Below, in pieces: positions 14,301 through 25,600 of a stretch of DNA of 64,000 nucleotides. The translations under genes were made by a program, and so were the position numbers. The DNA is taken from NCBI RefSeq assembly GCF_000150275.1, contig NW_002060944.1, forward strand, positions 6,670,564-6,734,563, in the 5' to 3' direction. Numbering within the stretch: position 1 is the stretch's first letter; the number at the start of each line of letters is the position of its first letter. Below the pieces are notes generated by a model. That model was given only the letters and a program-made list of their open reading frames with translations, was not told the origin of the DNA and did no database searches. The DNA comes from Trichoplax adhaerens (lineage: Eukaryota; Placozoa; Uniplacotomia; Trichoplacea; Trichoplacidae).

Positions 14301-17300
14301 CTATTCATATCTATATAGCTATCGATCATATTAATAGGTACGGTACAGCTAATAATTAATTGCAATTATCTGCTACACTTTTCCTTTTATATCCGAACTT
14401 GATCATATTAATGTTCGATACTCATTTGGTAAGAAAGCAATTCGATAGCCCTTTAGTATTAACATCGTAGACACAAATCAATAAGATCTATATTAGAGAT
14501 ACCTAAAGTATAGACTAGTTCTATCGATATGTAGTATTACAATAGCACAGCTTGTCAGCAATCGGTAACATTGAGGGTTATTATTGGTAATATGAAAAGT
14601 TAGCAATAATAATCAAATTAGTAACAAGTCAGCGAAAATCACTACAATGTCTTTACAATATGTCGTTAAATATATCTCTAGGTGATAATAGTATGCTTGT
14701 ATTATTTTACAGAATGGTACATGTCTAAAAAATTAGACTAGAAAAAATGAGGTTTACAAAAACGCCTTTGATAAATAAAAGACAGTGGAAAGACATATTT
14801 CATGTTGGGTCGTGACATGCCGTAAGATTTCTACATTCAATGATTGCATAATTAAGTATACAATTGTGTCTTACAGGATCATAAATTCTTTCGACTGCAA
14901 ATCTGCTAAAGACTACTTAACGTCAAATAGTACAGTTGATAACATGATAAAAGAAAAAATAACCAATTTTGTATAATCATACATGTGTTTTTTAGATCAT
15001 ACAACTTACCAATTGGTAAACAATTAAAACAATCGGTAAATGTCTTCCATAACTTGATGTTATAGCGCCGTTTACATTCGTCATAAAATCCGTAAATGCT
15101 AATTGTAAAGGTAGAAGAAAAAATATCAAAGTTAACAGTAGTGTATGTATTTTAATAGCATAACATTTACCATTGTCATAGATAGAATAACTCCTTCCTC
15201 CCATCTATCAAAGAGTATATTCCAAAAAGCCTGAATTATTATTAGTTTATTAAAAGTCACTTTAGTACAGTATTAATATTCCTCTACTTTTGCCAATATA
15301 TGGCATAAAAGGATTATATGATCTTTATTATGGTATTCATGACATACTTAAATCTATAATATTAAAATTACAGACAACAATAATCCTATACTCATTAAAG
15401 ACAGTTAAAAAGTGCCGAATGGAAACAGATTTTGGTAAAATTATATCAGCGTTACTTCATTAATCTGATCGCAAAATGTGTCATCTAAAGTAAATTTTTA
15501 CTTTATAAAAGAATAGGTGAAAAGTAAAGTCTAAATTTGAAGTTTAGACTATACAGTAGAAAGAAGAGAGTAAAATTGAAAATCTTATTTTTTTAGGGAA
15601 AATAATAAATAGGTAATTGGTGAGTATTAAAGTTACATTGTAAAAGAAGACAAGCCATATATAAATCATATATTTATCTATCTGATATTGAATGGCTAAA
15701 GGTAGTATAAAAAATAGTGAGAGAAATAGGTATTATTAATTAGTCTTCCATAAATTTCATCCGACTTATTCATGATTTATGTTCACTAAAAGAAACGTCG
15801 ATAAGCCAATATATACGTGAATAATACTATAGTGCATGAGTAGAACTAAAGAAGAACATGCAGGGAAAAAGCAAATATTACCTAAAAGATTACAATAAAA
15901 ATACGTCAAGATATCCTTAAACTGTTTGCCAATTAACTGGAGCTAGATGATGAAAGATATTAAAATCTTAATCAAATACATACAATTACCGTGTTATTAT
16001 CCTGATTTGCTATTCTAGATGATTTTATTCGTACAGTAACTACAACTACTAAAGGGTATGGAAATTTTAATTGATATTATAGGTTAAGCTGATAACGTTA
16101 ATAATTCTTAAGATGAAAATTTGGAAGTTTTAAAGGGTTGTCATTTTAAAAATGGAAGCAAATAAACTCATTTGAAATATAGTTATGAATTTGCGGCTAC
16201 TATCATCTATGTATGTTCATCATATGATACCATACTATACTACCAAATAAACAAATGATGTCCAAATATAACAGCATTCAACGGTTATAACAAAAATTTA
16301 TTAATGGTCCATGTATTAAATGAGACAGGCTTCCTTTTAAAATTGCAGTAAAATAGAAAAAAGATTTTATCCGATTTCATTGTAACGATTGGGTGTTCTT
16401 GGTCATACAAGACCCTTTTAATTTTTTAATTTATAACTCTTTAAAAAAGGAATTTTCTCATAATATACTGCTATTATTTAACCACTAATGTAAATTTTCA
16501 AGTTTTAAATTAAGGAGATTTTTCAAATAGTAGACTTATGAACTAGATATATCATAAAGCCTATGAAGCGCACGCAAGTTAAAAAGATATACCTCTAATA
16601 AGGTACGAATTAGTTGAATTTTATCAAGTAGATAGTGTTTTTAGGCTAATTATTTGAATAGGGCGCTATTAGAAGCTTGATGATATCAAAAATTAGTGTA
16701 AAATGTAGTGATGATGAGTAGAGAAAAGGCAAGGGCATTGCAAATAATGGATAATTAATTATCAATATGAAGTCTATGTTGGTCCTAATTATAATCTTTT
16801 TAAAGTGACTTTTTGGAACGATAGTCATGTCTACTTAGTATGTGTCAAGGCAAAGATACTAAGGAGAAAATTATCAAAGGCATTTGAAGGAACAAATGAG
16901 CATATAGACTACTGGGTGTTTACACTTTTATAGGCTTAAACATCCATTTATTGCAATGTACAGGGGAAACGTAGCAACGGCGAATAGTTCAGAATACTTG
17001 TTTAGAACAATTTCTGATTGTATCATTGGACAAATGAAATAAAATAGCCAGGTCTGGTAGTAGAAAAGAACTTCATAATATTATCACGAAAGAAAATAAA
17101 ATCATTTAAATAAATAATGCTAAAAATGATGGTTAGGAAAAAGTCCGGTTAACAATTATCGTCATTAGAATTGAAATCGACTTGATTAATAGCTATCATG
17201 GGCGATGAAAACTAGTTAGCGTTTTTATTTATTTTTATTAATTATTATTCATGGCTATCATTATATTATCGATAAAAGTAGAATCAATATAAATATAATG

Positions 17301-19431
17301 TAAGCATAGATCCTATTGTACTATAGTATACTATGGATCAAATCGAATGAGAGGTACGAGATAATCAAATATTGGTTGAATCTATACTAATTTCTTCCTA
17401 ATATCAAATGGAGTGATGTAATTATTTCATTTTAATAGGTTAATAGATTGGAGGATTGCAATTTTTCCATTTTTTCTATCTTGAGTATGATATATTCTGT
17501 CCTTTTCATATTATGATTGAAGATATAGCAGCTATGATAGACTCAATTGAATAGAATGCCTACATACGTAGTTGCCAATAAGTTGCTAAAATTTAATTCA
17601 GCAAGAAAAAATACTGGCCAAAGGAAAAAGTGCAGTCTTAAGTAATTTACTAATATATGTGCAATCTTACCGATTGATGCCAGCGCATTCATGATTCCCG
17701 CGGAGTAAATATAGTTTATCTGGATACTTGACTTTATATGCTAATATTAAGCAGATAGTTTCTAACGATCTTTTTCCCCTGTAAATATATAAGTATTTAT
17801 AAATAAAGTAATTTTAGTAAATGCTGTGCTATAATAACATAAAAGGAAAACATTAGCACAGTAGCAATGATAATTAACATTAATGTAATATTAGCTATTT
17901 TCTTTAATCATGAGAGGAATTTAAAATTCAGCAAGTTCTTAACTTAAAAAAAGAAAAAATAAGGCTGTAGACAAAATTTTACGATTATATTAAATAATGA
18001 ACTTAAAATTTACTATACGTAATTGTATTGATGATTATCCATTTCAGCATTACCGTAATTTGTTATAAAACAAATAATGTCAAAATGGATAGATTGATCA
18101 ATTGCTTGGATTTGAGCAGATGATTTAGAAAAAGCAACTTATATTTATATAGAACTAGCTTTTAAATATGATCACACTATCACCCCTAATTCATAATTAT
18201 TCTAGTTACGGTATGTGGATGTCAAAAATTTACCGATCAACGTAATCACCAAGGAATAGGTAACTGGAGTCCGGTGGATAGCCTAATTTATCGAAATGCC
18301 TTAAAAGATCTTCATATTGACCATGGATATCACCACAAATATTAACTGGCGCATTAACAGAGACAAGCATAGGTTGCTGTAGAAATAGTTGGCGAGAAAC
18401 TTGACATAATAGCCTGATTTGACTTTCTGGAATTTGAACCTAATAAAGATAGAATGAAATCATGCGATCATTAATAGATAATAAACATAAAAAATTTAAT
18501 TTTCCTAGCATAGTTTTTTCAAGATTAGAATATTACTATTGATAATGATCCCAAGCTAGCAATTAAATCTTGCTGTGATCAAAGTGAATAAAATAACACC
18601 ACGGGATATCAAAGCTAGCATTTATAGACTATGGACATCATAGCGAGAATGGAGTATAACGTTCTTAAAAACTAATTGGATAAGAGTGGATAATTAATAG
18701 ACTTATATTATTCCACTCTGACAAGCTAACAATATAAACGCTTAATCTAACTATTTATTTATATCTACGTAGATCTACATAGTTTCAGACTGTACCTTCT
18801 AAATTTTAGCGAATTTTATTCTATTTATCATAAAGTATAAATTAAAACGCTGAATACTAACTGATGTTTATGAGTATACAGCCATGTTAGCATAAAGATG
18901 GATACAATAAAAGAGATAGGATAAGGTCTAGAAATAAAAGATGGAATTATCCATATTTCTCTTGATGCCATCTACTATCACATAAGAAATTGTTATACTC
19001 TCTCAGCCGACAGAGTATACTCGATAAGCAGCAATAAAGATGAAATTTATAGTTAATCTTAATCCTTTAGTCGACTGCAAAACTAGAACTATACGTTATT
19101 GGTACAGTATCGATTCGACATTCAATGTGAAGATTGTCTATCGTCTCTTCGTCTAATTTATTCATTATTGCACTCTTTCTTGTAATCAATTCTATTCGTA
19201 TTCGATATTAAAGCAATCGTTTCAGTACGTCATCTACGTGATGATAATTTCCACTCAATAAAAATTGACTACTGATAATCGTTCAGTATAAAATTGGAAT
19301 AAATTGATTTATCGTCGTTCTTCATGATAATTAAGCAATAGATCACTTACTTGTTTTCCTGGATTACTTCGTACCGATAGCAATTTATCTAATATGGCAT
19401 CAACATCTAATTCGTGAGATCTTTCCGCCAT
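11314..19431 (-). CDS. PP1-type serine/threonine protein phosphatase catalytic subunit, divergent paralogue
   Basis: Metallophosphatase of the PPP family, PP1 branch, which removes phosphate from Ser/Thr residues under the direction of regulatory subunits. Ten exons on the minus strand join in phase: 19431-19351, 18439-18234, 17778-17671, 15098-15010, 12500-12430, 12226-12149, 11996-11883, 11731-11693, 11618-11514 and 11352-11314, giving 309 residues. Signature motifs are GDIHGQ (63-68), GDYVDRG (91-97) and RGNHE (122-126), plus LICRAHQ and [13 protein letters not shown], so all metal ligands and catalytic residues appear intact. Residues that form the RVxF docking groove of PP1 look conserved (EDGYQFF and LLCSF). 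The enzyme differs from canonical PP1 in substituted stretches ([17 protein letters not shown]) and in its tail, which ends [12 protein letters not shown] and lacks the TPPR regulatory site. Introns are unusually long for the window, up to about 2.5 kb. I leave the symbol empty because the exact paralogue is unclear. Confidence 0.93.
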
Positions 19432-21275
19432 GGTGGAGTATGAAGTATTTTGACGTTATTGCAAATATTGAAGACTTACAGCGTAATTTAGATCAAGTAA
19501 AAATAAGCAATACTGCACAGAAAAGTGTCGACGTGAAAGCAATACAACTTATCAATAGGTCAAGTAAGTGTAATAGGAAGCATACTGTCTGGATACAACG
19601 CTTTAAGAAATTGATGTTAAGGGTAAAATAGTTGTGAATTTAATATGCCGTCTAAATAGAAGTTGATAGTCGTTACGTAAACACGTTGAGATCTCACTCT
19701 CTCTAGAGAGTCTCTACGCATCTATCATATATATTTCTGTATACATAAACCAGGCTGTTAATTAGTGCATCTACAGTATATCTATATCTATATGTGCAGT
19801 ATACTATATATATATATATATGTATACTGTACGTGTATATAACACATACGGGTATATCTATATTCTATATACTGTAGATAATATCCCGTCTACTTCTACT
19901 GTAGAACAAAGTATTGTGTTGTTGATATACATAGAGCAAAAATATTTACCTTTTATGTAGTAAGAGTATTAATAAATGGCAGTAAGAAAATGGCATTGTT
20001 TACATCTAATGTATGTAATGTTATTGCTATCTCCATAGTGAAATGTTGCAGGATGGATACCGTTATCGAGTGATATAAGATACTGAAAATACAGTAACGT
20101 CTTCTACAATTCTTTGTTATTATTCCTGGTGATGTTGCTGTTTGAGCAGTTTAACATACCAAAGTATTGTTGTATACTATTGGTTACTCGGTGCACTCAT
20201 GATTTGGCCGATATTGTTTTACGTATTACATCGTAAGTCATATTTGGGTAGTATCCTAGTGTCGCCGGTGTCAAAAAAAAAAAATAATTAATTAGCTAAT
20301 TAGCGATCGCTATAGACTGCCATCTATGTGGATATCGTTTTAACGTAAAATATTATTGCACCATCATATCATTTTAGATGGTGAATTGATTTGATTGAAA
20401 CGGTATTTACTATTTTTATGCAGCAATATAGAGTATAAATTAATTTATTATAATTATTAAGCTATCATGGAAAAATACAAGTACATTGTTTATGAATGCC
20501 CCTCATCCAATGTTCTTCCAGTCTTTATAGTGAGCCGATTCCTGGTGGGGTGCCGTTGTCGACTTGGATCCAAGGTATTGAATATCCTCGTATCTACAGT
20601 AGATCACATTATCACTAGTATTCTACAGTAAAAAGTGCATCCTTTGATATCACCCGTTCTCAATCACTGACTAATTTTCTATTCTACATCACATCTGCTC
20701 CGACTATGTTTAGTTTGTTATGTTTGAGTAGGTAAGCCATAGCGGGGCATGGAATGCTTGCATCAATTCATTTTCTATCTGTAAATATTGTTGCATCATT
20801 CAACAGTAGTGGCTTACAAAATACTGTAGTACAGTTGATGATGGGTAAGTGATTGCCAGTTGCCATTGCTCTTAAACTCTATACTAAACGCTGCTGATTC
20901 CATGCAAAAAGGGGATATAAAGTGACCCATGGTAAAGCCATGTTACACTGTGATTTCAGGGCATCCTATAAATTATGTTACTTACTCTATTTACATTATC
21001 TACTGTATTGTAGAGTATAGTGTAGCCAGTTTGGAAAGAGTTGTTATGGTAGCTAATAGCGATGATATATGTAAAAGAGGTGTTTTTTACACGAGGATTT
21101 CTTCTACCTCAAGAGCACATCAAAATTTCTGGGGATGGGGATACATTGCATAGTAGCAGTAATACACTCCGCGTGATTGATTTCGTTTCAGATCAACCGG
21201 TGCATATCTTGGTGATCAATTTTGGTGACGAGTTGTATAAAATTGATATCAGACGAAAGAGGAAGGTCTCAATAT

Positions 21276-22055
21276 CGATTGATATCAATTTTACAGCAAA
21301 CTAGTCCATACTTTTACATTTACTTTATTTATGTTTTTCGTCATGTGAACTGGGAATGAATCACGCTGTCGACTTCAGAGATATCTAGAAGCAGGACTGT
21401 CAACAAGAATATTGTACTGTACACTGTACACTGTACAGGACGGTTGCTGTGGCCAAAGAAGCAACTCTACAGTACACAGAGTACAGTACTGAATACAGTA
21501 CTGTACAGTACACCGCTAATTTGGAAATCATTTGTTGAAATTTTCAGTACTGTCAGCCTCATGTACCTTAACTGTACCGTACTGTAGCGATTGATATCAA
21601 TTTTACTGCAAACTAGTCCATACTTTTACTTTTATTTTACTTTTTCGTCATGTGAACCGGGAATGAATCACGCTGTCGACTTCCAGGGATATCTACTGTA
21701 GAAGCAGGACTGTCAACAAGAATATTATACTGTACACTGTACACTGTACAGGACGGTACTGTGCCCAAAGAAGCAACTCTACAGTACACAGCATACAGTA
21801 CTAAGTACTGTGACCTGTCTATACTGTAACTGTACAGAGCTTCTCATAAGTTCTTTCCACTGTTTGAAATTCAATGCAATTATAATTTCAAGTCCTTATT
21901 AGACAAATTTGGTATATTTTGATAGCTGAAATGTTTCAACATTCAAATATCGTAATAAAAAATGTAAAAAAATCAATTTCTAGATTGAAATTCTACACCG
22001 CTAATTAGGAAATGATTTGTTGAAGTTTTTCGTACTGTCAACTGTACCGTCCTGT
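21276..22055 (+). repeat. Tandem duplication of a ~310-bp block, second copy interrupted
   Basis: Sequence from 21276 (CGATTGATATCAATTTTAC) recurs at 21588, and matching landmarks follow at offsets of 312, 308 and 302 bases: GGAATGAATCACGCTGTCGAC at 21352 and 21660, and AAGAAGCAACTCTACAG at 21466 and 21768. The end of the block (ACACCGCTAATT, near 21510) recurs only at 21994, so the second copy carries about 180 extra bases at roughly 21815-21993. Both copies are rich in TACAGT palindromes. Confidence 0.85.
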
Positions 22056-22079
22056 CGTGAACGCGCACCTATTATTCGA

Positions 22080-22290
22080 CAGTACAGTACACTCCAAATC
22101 GTCCATTTCTATATAAAGTACAGTACTGCAGGCTCCATACTGTACAGTGTACAGTGTACAGTACTGTACTACTGTACTGTACAGCACGCGATGAGCATTA
22201 CTGTACTGTACTGTAGTACTGTACCACGTTTGGCTATGCTGTTCACTGAGTGGACACTGTACAGTACTGTACTGTATGCAGGCAGTATAA
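22080..22290. repeat. Dense TACAGTA/TACTGTA palindrome cluster
   Basis: Nearly the whole stretch is made of overlapping TACAGTAC, GTACTGTAC and GTACAGTGTACAGT units in both orientations, able to form many alternative hairpins. Similar shorter clusters occur near 3003-3026, 21415-21510, 21725-21830, 23015-23035 and 35220-35250. The word contains no stop codon in several frames, which explains the long overlapping open frames here on both strands. Confidence 0.8.
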
Positions 22291-22619
22291 AAAAAGAGCT
22301 CTGTCATTTTCAAGCAACAGTAAACCGTCTACTCGACCATTGGAGGAGAAGGCATGCATAGTTGGACATAAGCCGTTTGAAAAAAACCCAATTCTCGTCG
22401 TTTCCCTTGCTGTAGGCAGCAAGTTGTTGTAATATATTTCACTACAATGTTACTGTGCTACCTAGTGTAAGTTAGTCAACAATTCAATGACTCAACGACA
22501 CAATTATTTATAAATTAGCCATAGTATTGTTGTACCGTAGCGTACTGAAATTGAAGTAAATCAAAATCTCTTTGAACTTTTCCCTGTTGGTCCGTTAAGA
22601 CATATCCAGTACACCAATT

Positions 22620-25600
22620 ATGCCTTGTATTCATTACAAATTTCGTAATGCTAAAGAGTATGATACGATCACATTTGATACCTTACAAATCACATTAGCT
22701 GATTTAAAAAAGGCTATCATGAATCAAAAGAGAATGGGAAAATCGACGGAATCCACTTTAGTAGTGACTAACGCTCAAACTGAAGAAGGTAAGCTTGAAC
22801 CGAATAAATAAATAATAAAAAAAAAAATTGCATGCTAACACTTCTACCAATACTTTATTATTCTGCAATGAAATTTTTTTCACAGCAAGTCTATTATATG
22901 TTGACGACTTGAATGAAATGCACCTTACTGTAGTCGTCGTGTTGAAAGTATCTTTGCAAATTGGAGGGGAGAATACAGCATTTTGCTCGAGTGGACAGCC
23001 AAATGATTAGACGATACAGTACTGTACAGTACCGTACAATTTTGCTTACATTGAGTTAGCAAAGTCAACAGCAGTACCATACTGACTCTACTCATACCAG
23101 GTTGTGTACCATGCATGTTTTGAAGCCAAAAAGCTCATACCCATCATGCCTAATGAGGATGAGGAACGCATTACACGATGGCACTGTTGACGATGGTTAT
23201 TAATGAACGCCATCTTGACAAGGTATACAGTACAGTCCTGGCAGCAAAATCATGCACGCAGTCGACTGCAGTCTTCCACTTCAGTACAGTGCGGTAGTAC
23301 TGACTAATTTTAGTAATCGACAGCGATAAAAGAAAATTCCCATCATCAACTTGTTCTTCCAAGTGGATGCAAAAAACTCTAGCATTGGTAAAACGTGCTT
23401 CAATTATATCGAATGCATTATAATTTGCGTACTTGACCTTGTGCAAACTCCTGAACACAATAATTATTATTATTTGAAACGAAGTACTGTACTGTTGTAG
23501 GTGAACACGATAGAACTGTAGCAGTATAGTTGCTCAGTAACTCCTATTACATGGTTAGTAGTAATACAGTAGTAGCTCAGTTATGGGTTGCATCTTTAAT
23601 CAGGTTTACATCTTTGCATATTACAGCTGTCTGCTAATGAATGCATTGAATGCTGTACGTCCTATCAAAATTTCAAGGGGATAAAGAGATATGTGTGCGT
23701 TATTGGTTTTAACGTGAAAAGTTATAAATTACCGTCTCATTATTTTAAAATGCTGGCTTATTATGCCTGCGTTGCAATGATATGTTATCATATGGATAAT
23801 GAATTATCTGTATAAATTCTCAATTTAATTCAATTCAAAAAATTCACAGTTTATGAATAAGGGTTGATCTGTTGAATTAAACTATTTCTCCAATATTTCT
23901 CTTTGATTAGAATATAAAGATGAGACAACCATGATACCTAAGAATACTTCCGTTGTGGTTAAAAGAGTACCGATGACTAATCCTAGAGCTGCATCGCGAT
24001 CAGAAAAGAGCGGGTAAATTGAATGTTGAAATAGACATAAATTTATCTTTATACAGTAATTCATCATTTCCAATAATGTTACGAAATGCAATACACTACT
24101 TGTAAACTGTAATTGTAAGATAGTATCAATTTAATTCAGATTCTCAATTGCTAACATACTGATATTTTTATTCTTATTTATTTTTATGTATGTGTTGCTT
24201 GCAGAGATGGAAGAGACAAGATCTCGATTGCTCTACCAGTACGTACTTTAGTATTGGAATGCAGTAGTAGGTTACATCTATTATTAAACCTTGTGAAATG
24301 AAGTAGCAATGCACCCAATGATATTGGTATTGTATTGTTTGATTGCATGATTTTCTTTCTTCAAAGTTATATTTATTAAAATGTATTGCAGACGTTGAAA
24401 ACGATTGCTGCGATACTCTATGTCATTGTCTTCCCTCATTCAGCATTCTCTCTTTTAAAATATATATTAAATTACTTTTTACCAGTATACCATTGCATAT
24501 CTACTTTGATAATGCGTGATTCTTTTCTATCCATTTGCAACACCATTAAAAGAAGGGGATAAATAATATCAATTTATTAAAATTAGTTATACCTCTGCAA
24601 TAACTTTACTTAGCATGCATTTATACGGTGTTAGATGCTGCTGCAACATATTTTTCTTACGATGGATATCGCCTTAATTTGCTATTGATTGATTAATTGA
24701 TTACACGGTATAGAAAAAGTACAGATGGTTCCGCAATTAGTGTATATGTATTTAGCTCGAATTGCAACACTAATAGTTGGACGTTCTACCTTTTACTAAA
24801 AGCAGAAACACGCAACTAGATTGACGTACTGTTCAGTAGTATCGTAGAAAATGTACAGTGAGTAAAATACAAAATACCCTACGGTAATCATCGTGACATC
24901 TTTCTCATTAACTCATCTACTATATAGCTTACCTGGCGTAATAGATCATGTAGCAATAACTGTTTTCTCTCCTGTATTGGTACAACGTATGGTAGATAAA
25001 AATAACCAATTCTCAAATTGTCTAAAAAATTAATCCTCAGCAAGTTGCTTTACAACCCATTTATATTATTCATTATTACCAAAAAAGTCTCAAATTTTCG
25101 TCATGCCGTACGAAGTATAATCGTTATTGGACTCATGTACCTAACAGTAAATTAACTTGTTCACTTTAGAGTGGCTCTTCTGACAAATATATGATTATCC
25201 ATATATCCATATGCACTCATACTTAGTGATGCTTGCCTTAACTTGCTTAATTCAGTTAAATCTTGCAAGAATATGAGAAATTTTAAAAGTCCATCAATTG
25301 ATATGAAATAATGCGCTCAAAGCTGATAAAATGAACAATGAAAGTCTTAACTTGTTAATATTTTGTATCCTCTACTAAATCTCACTTTACGCCGAAAATA
25401 TAAGTTTGATAGTAACTGTTTGGAACTTATATAACGACTAAATTGATAATTGCTACTACTGTATGATAATAATTATCGCTAACATGCAGTACTGGATAGT
25501 AATATCAAATGTTTGAGAATCTCCGATGTATTTTTATCAGCTTTAATTGCGCGTGCAATAGCTTCTTTCCAGAGGGTTATTGTACTTTACTTTGTACGTC

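Larger units (their letters stand above)
19432..22619. other. Repeat-rich spacer between divergent genes
   Basis: This should contain promoters for the phosphatase (leftward) and the RBBP6-like gene (rightward). A (TA)n run lies near 19803-19822. From about 20.8 kb on, TACTGTA/TACAGTA palindromes are very dense, and a roughly 310-bp block is duplicated (see separate entry). An open frame at 21062-21304 and overlapping frames on both strands at 22017-22361 are present, but they consist largely of the palindromic repeat and I do not call them genes. Confidence 0.5.

Noticed and set aside
19440-19631. 63-codon frame starting nine bases from the phosphatase start on the other strand
   Set aside because: It would sit in the promoter and 5' leader of the phosphatase, and has no similarity and no splice partner that I can see.
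21062-21304. 80-codon open frame before the duplicated block
   Set aside because: No recognised similarity, and its end lies in the duplicated repeat. Weak coding potential cannot be excluded.
22017-22361. Long overlapping open frames on both strands (114 and 91 codons)
   Set aside because: They consist of TACTGTA/TACAGTA palindromes, which lack stops in several frames on both strands. The translations are repetitive (TVQYC, VLYST) and resemble nothing.
24207-24241. Candidate RBBP6 exon after GCTTGCAG
   Set aside because: Its translation does not match the DWNN domain and its phase does not fit, whereas 22886-22947 does on both counts.
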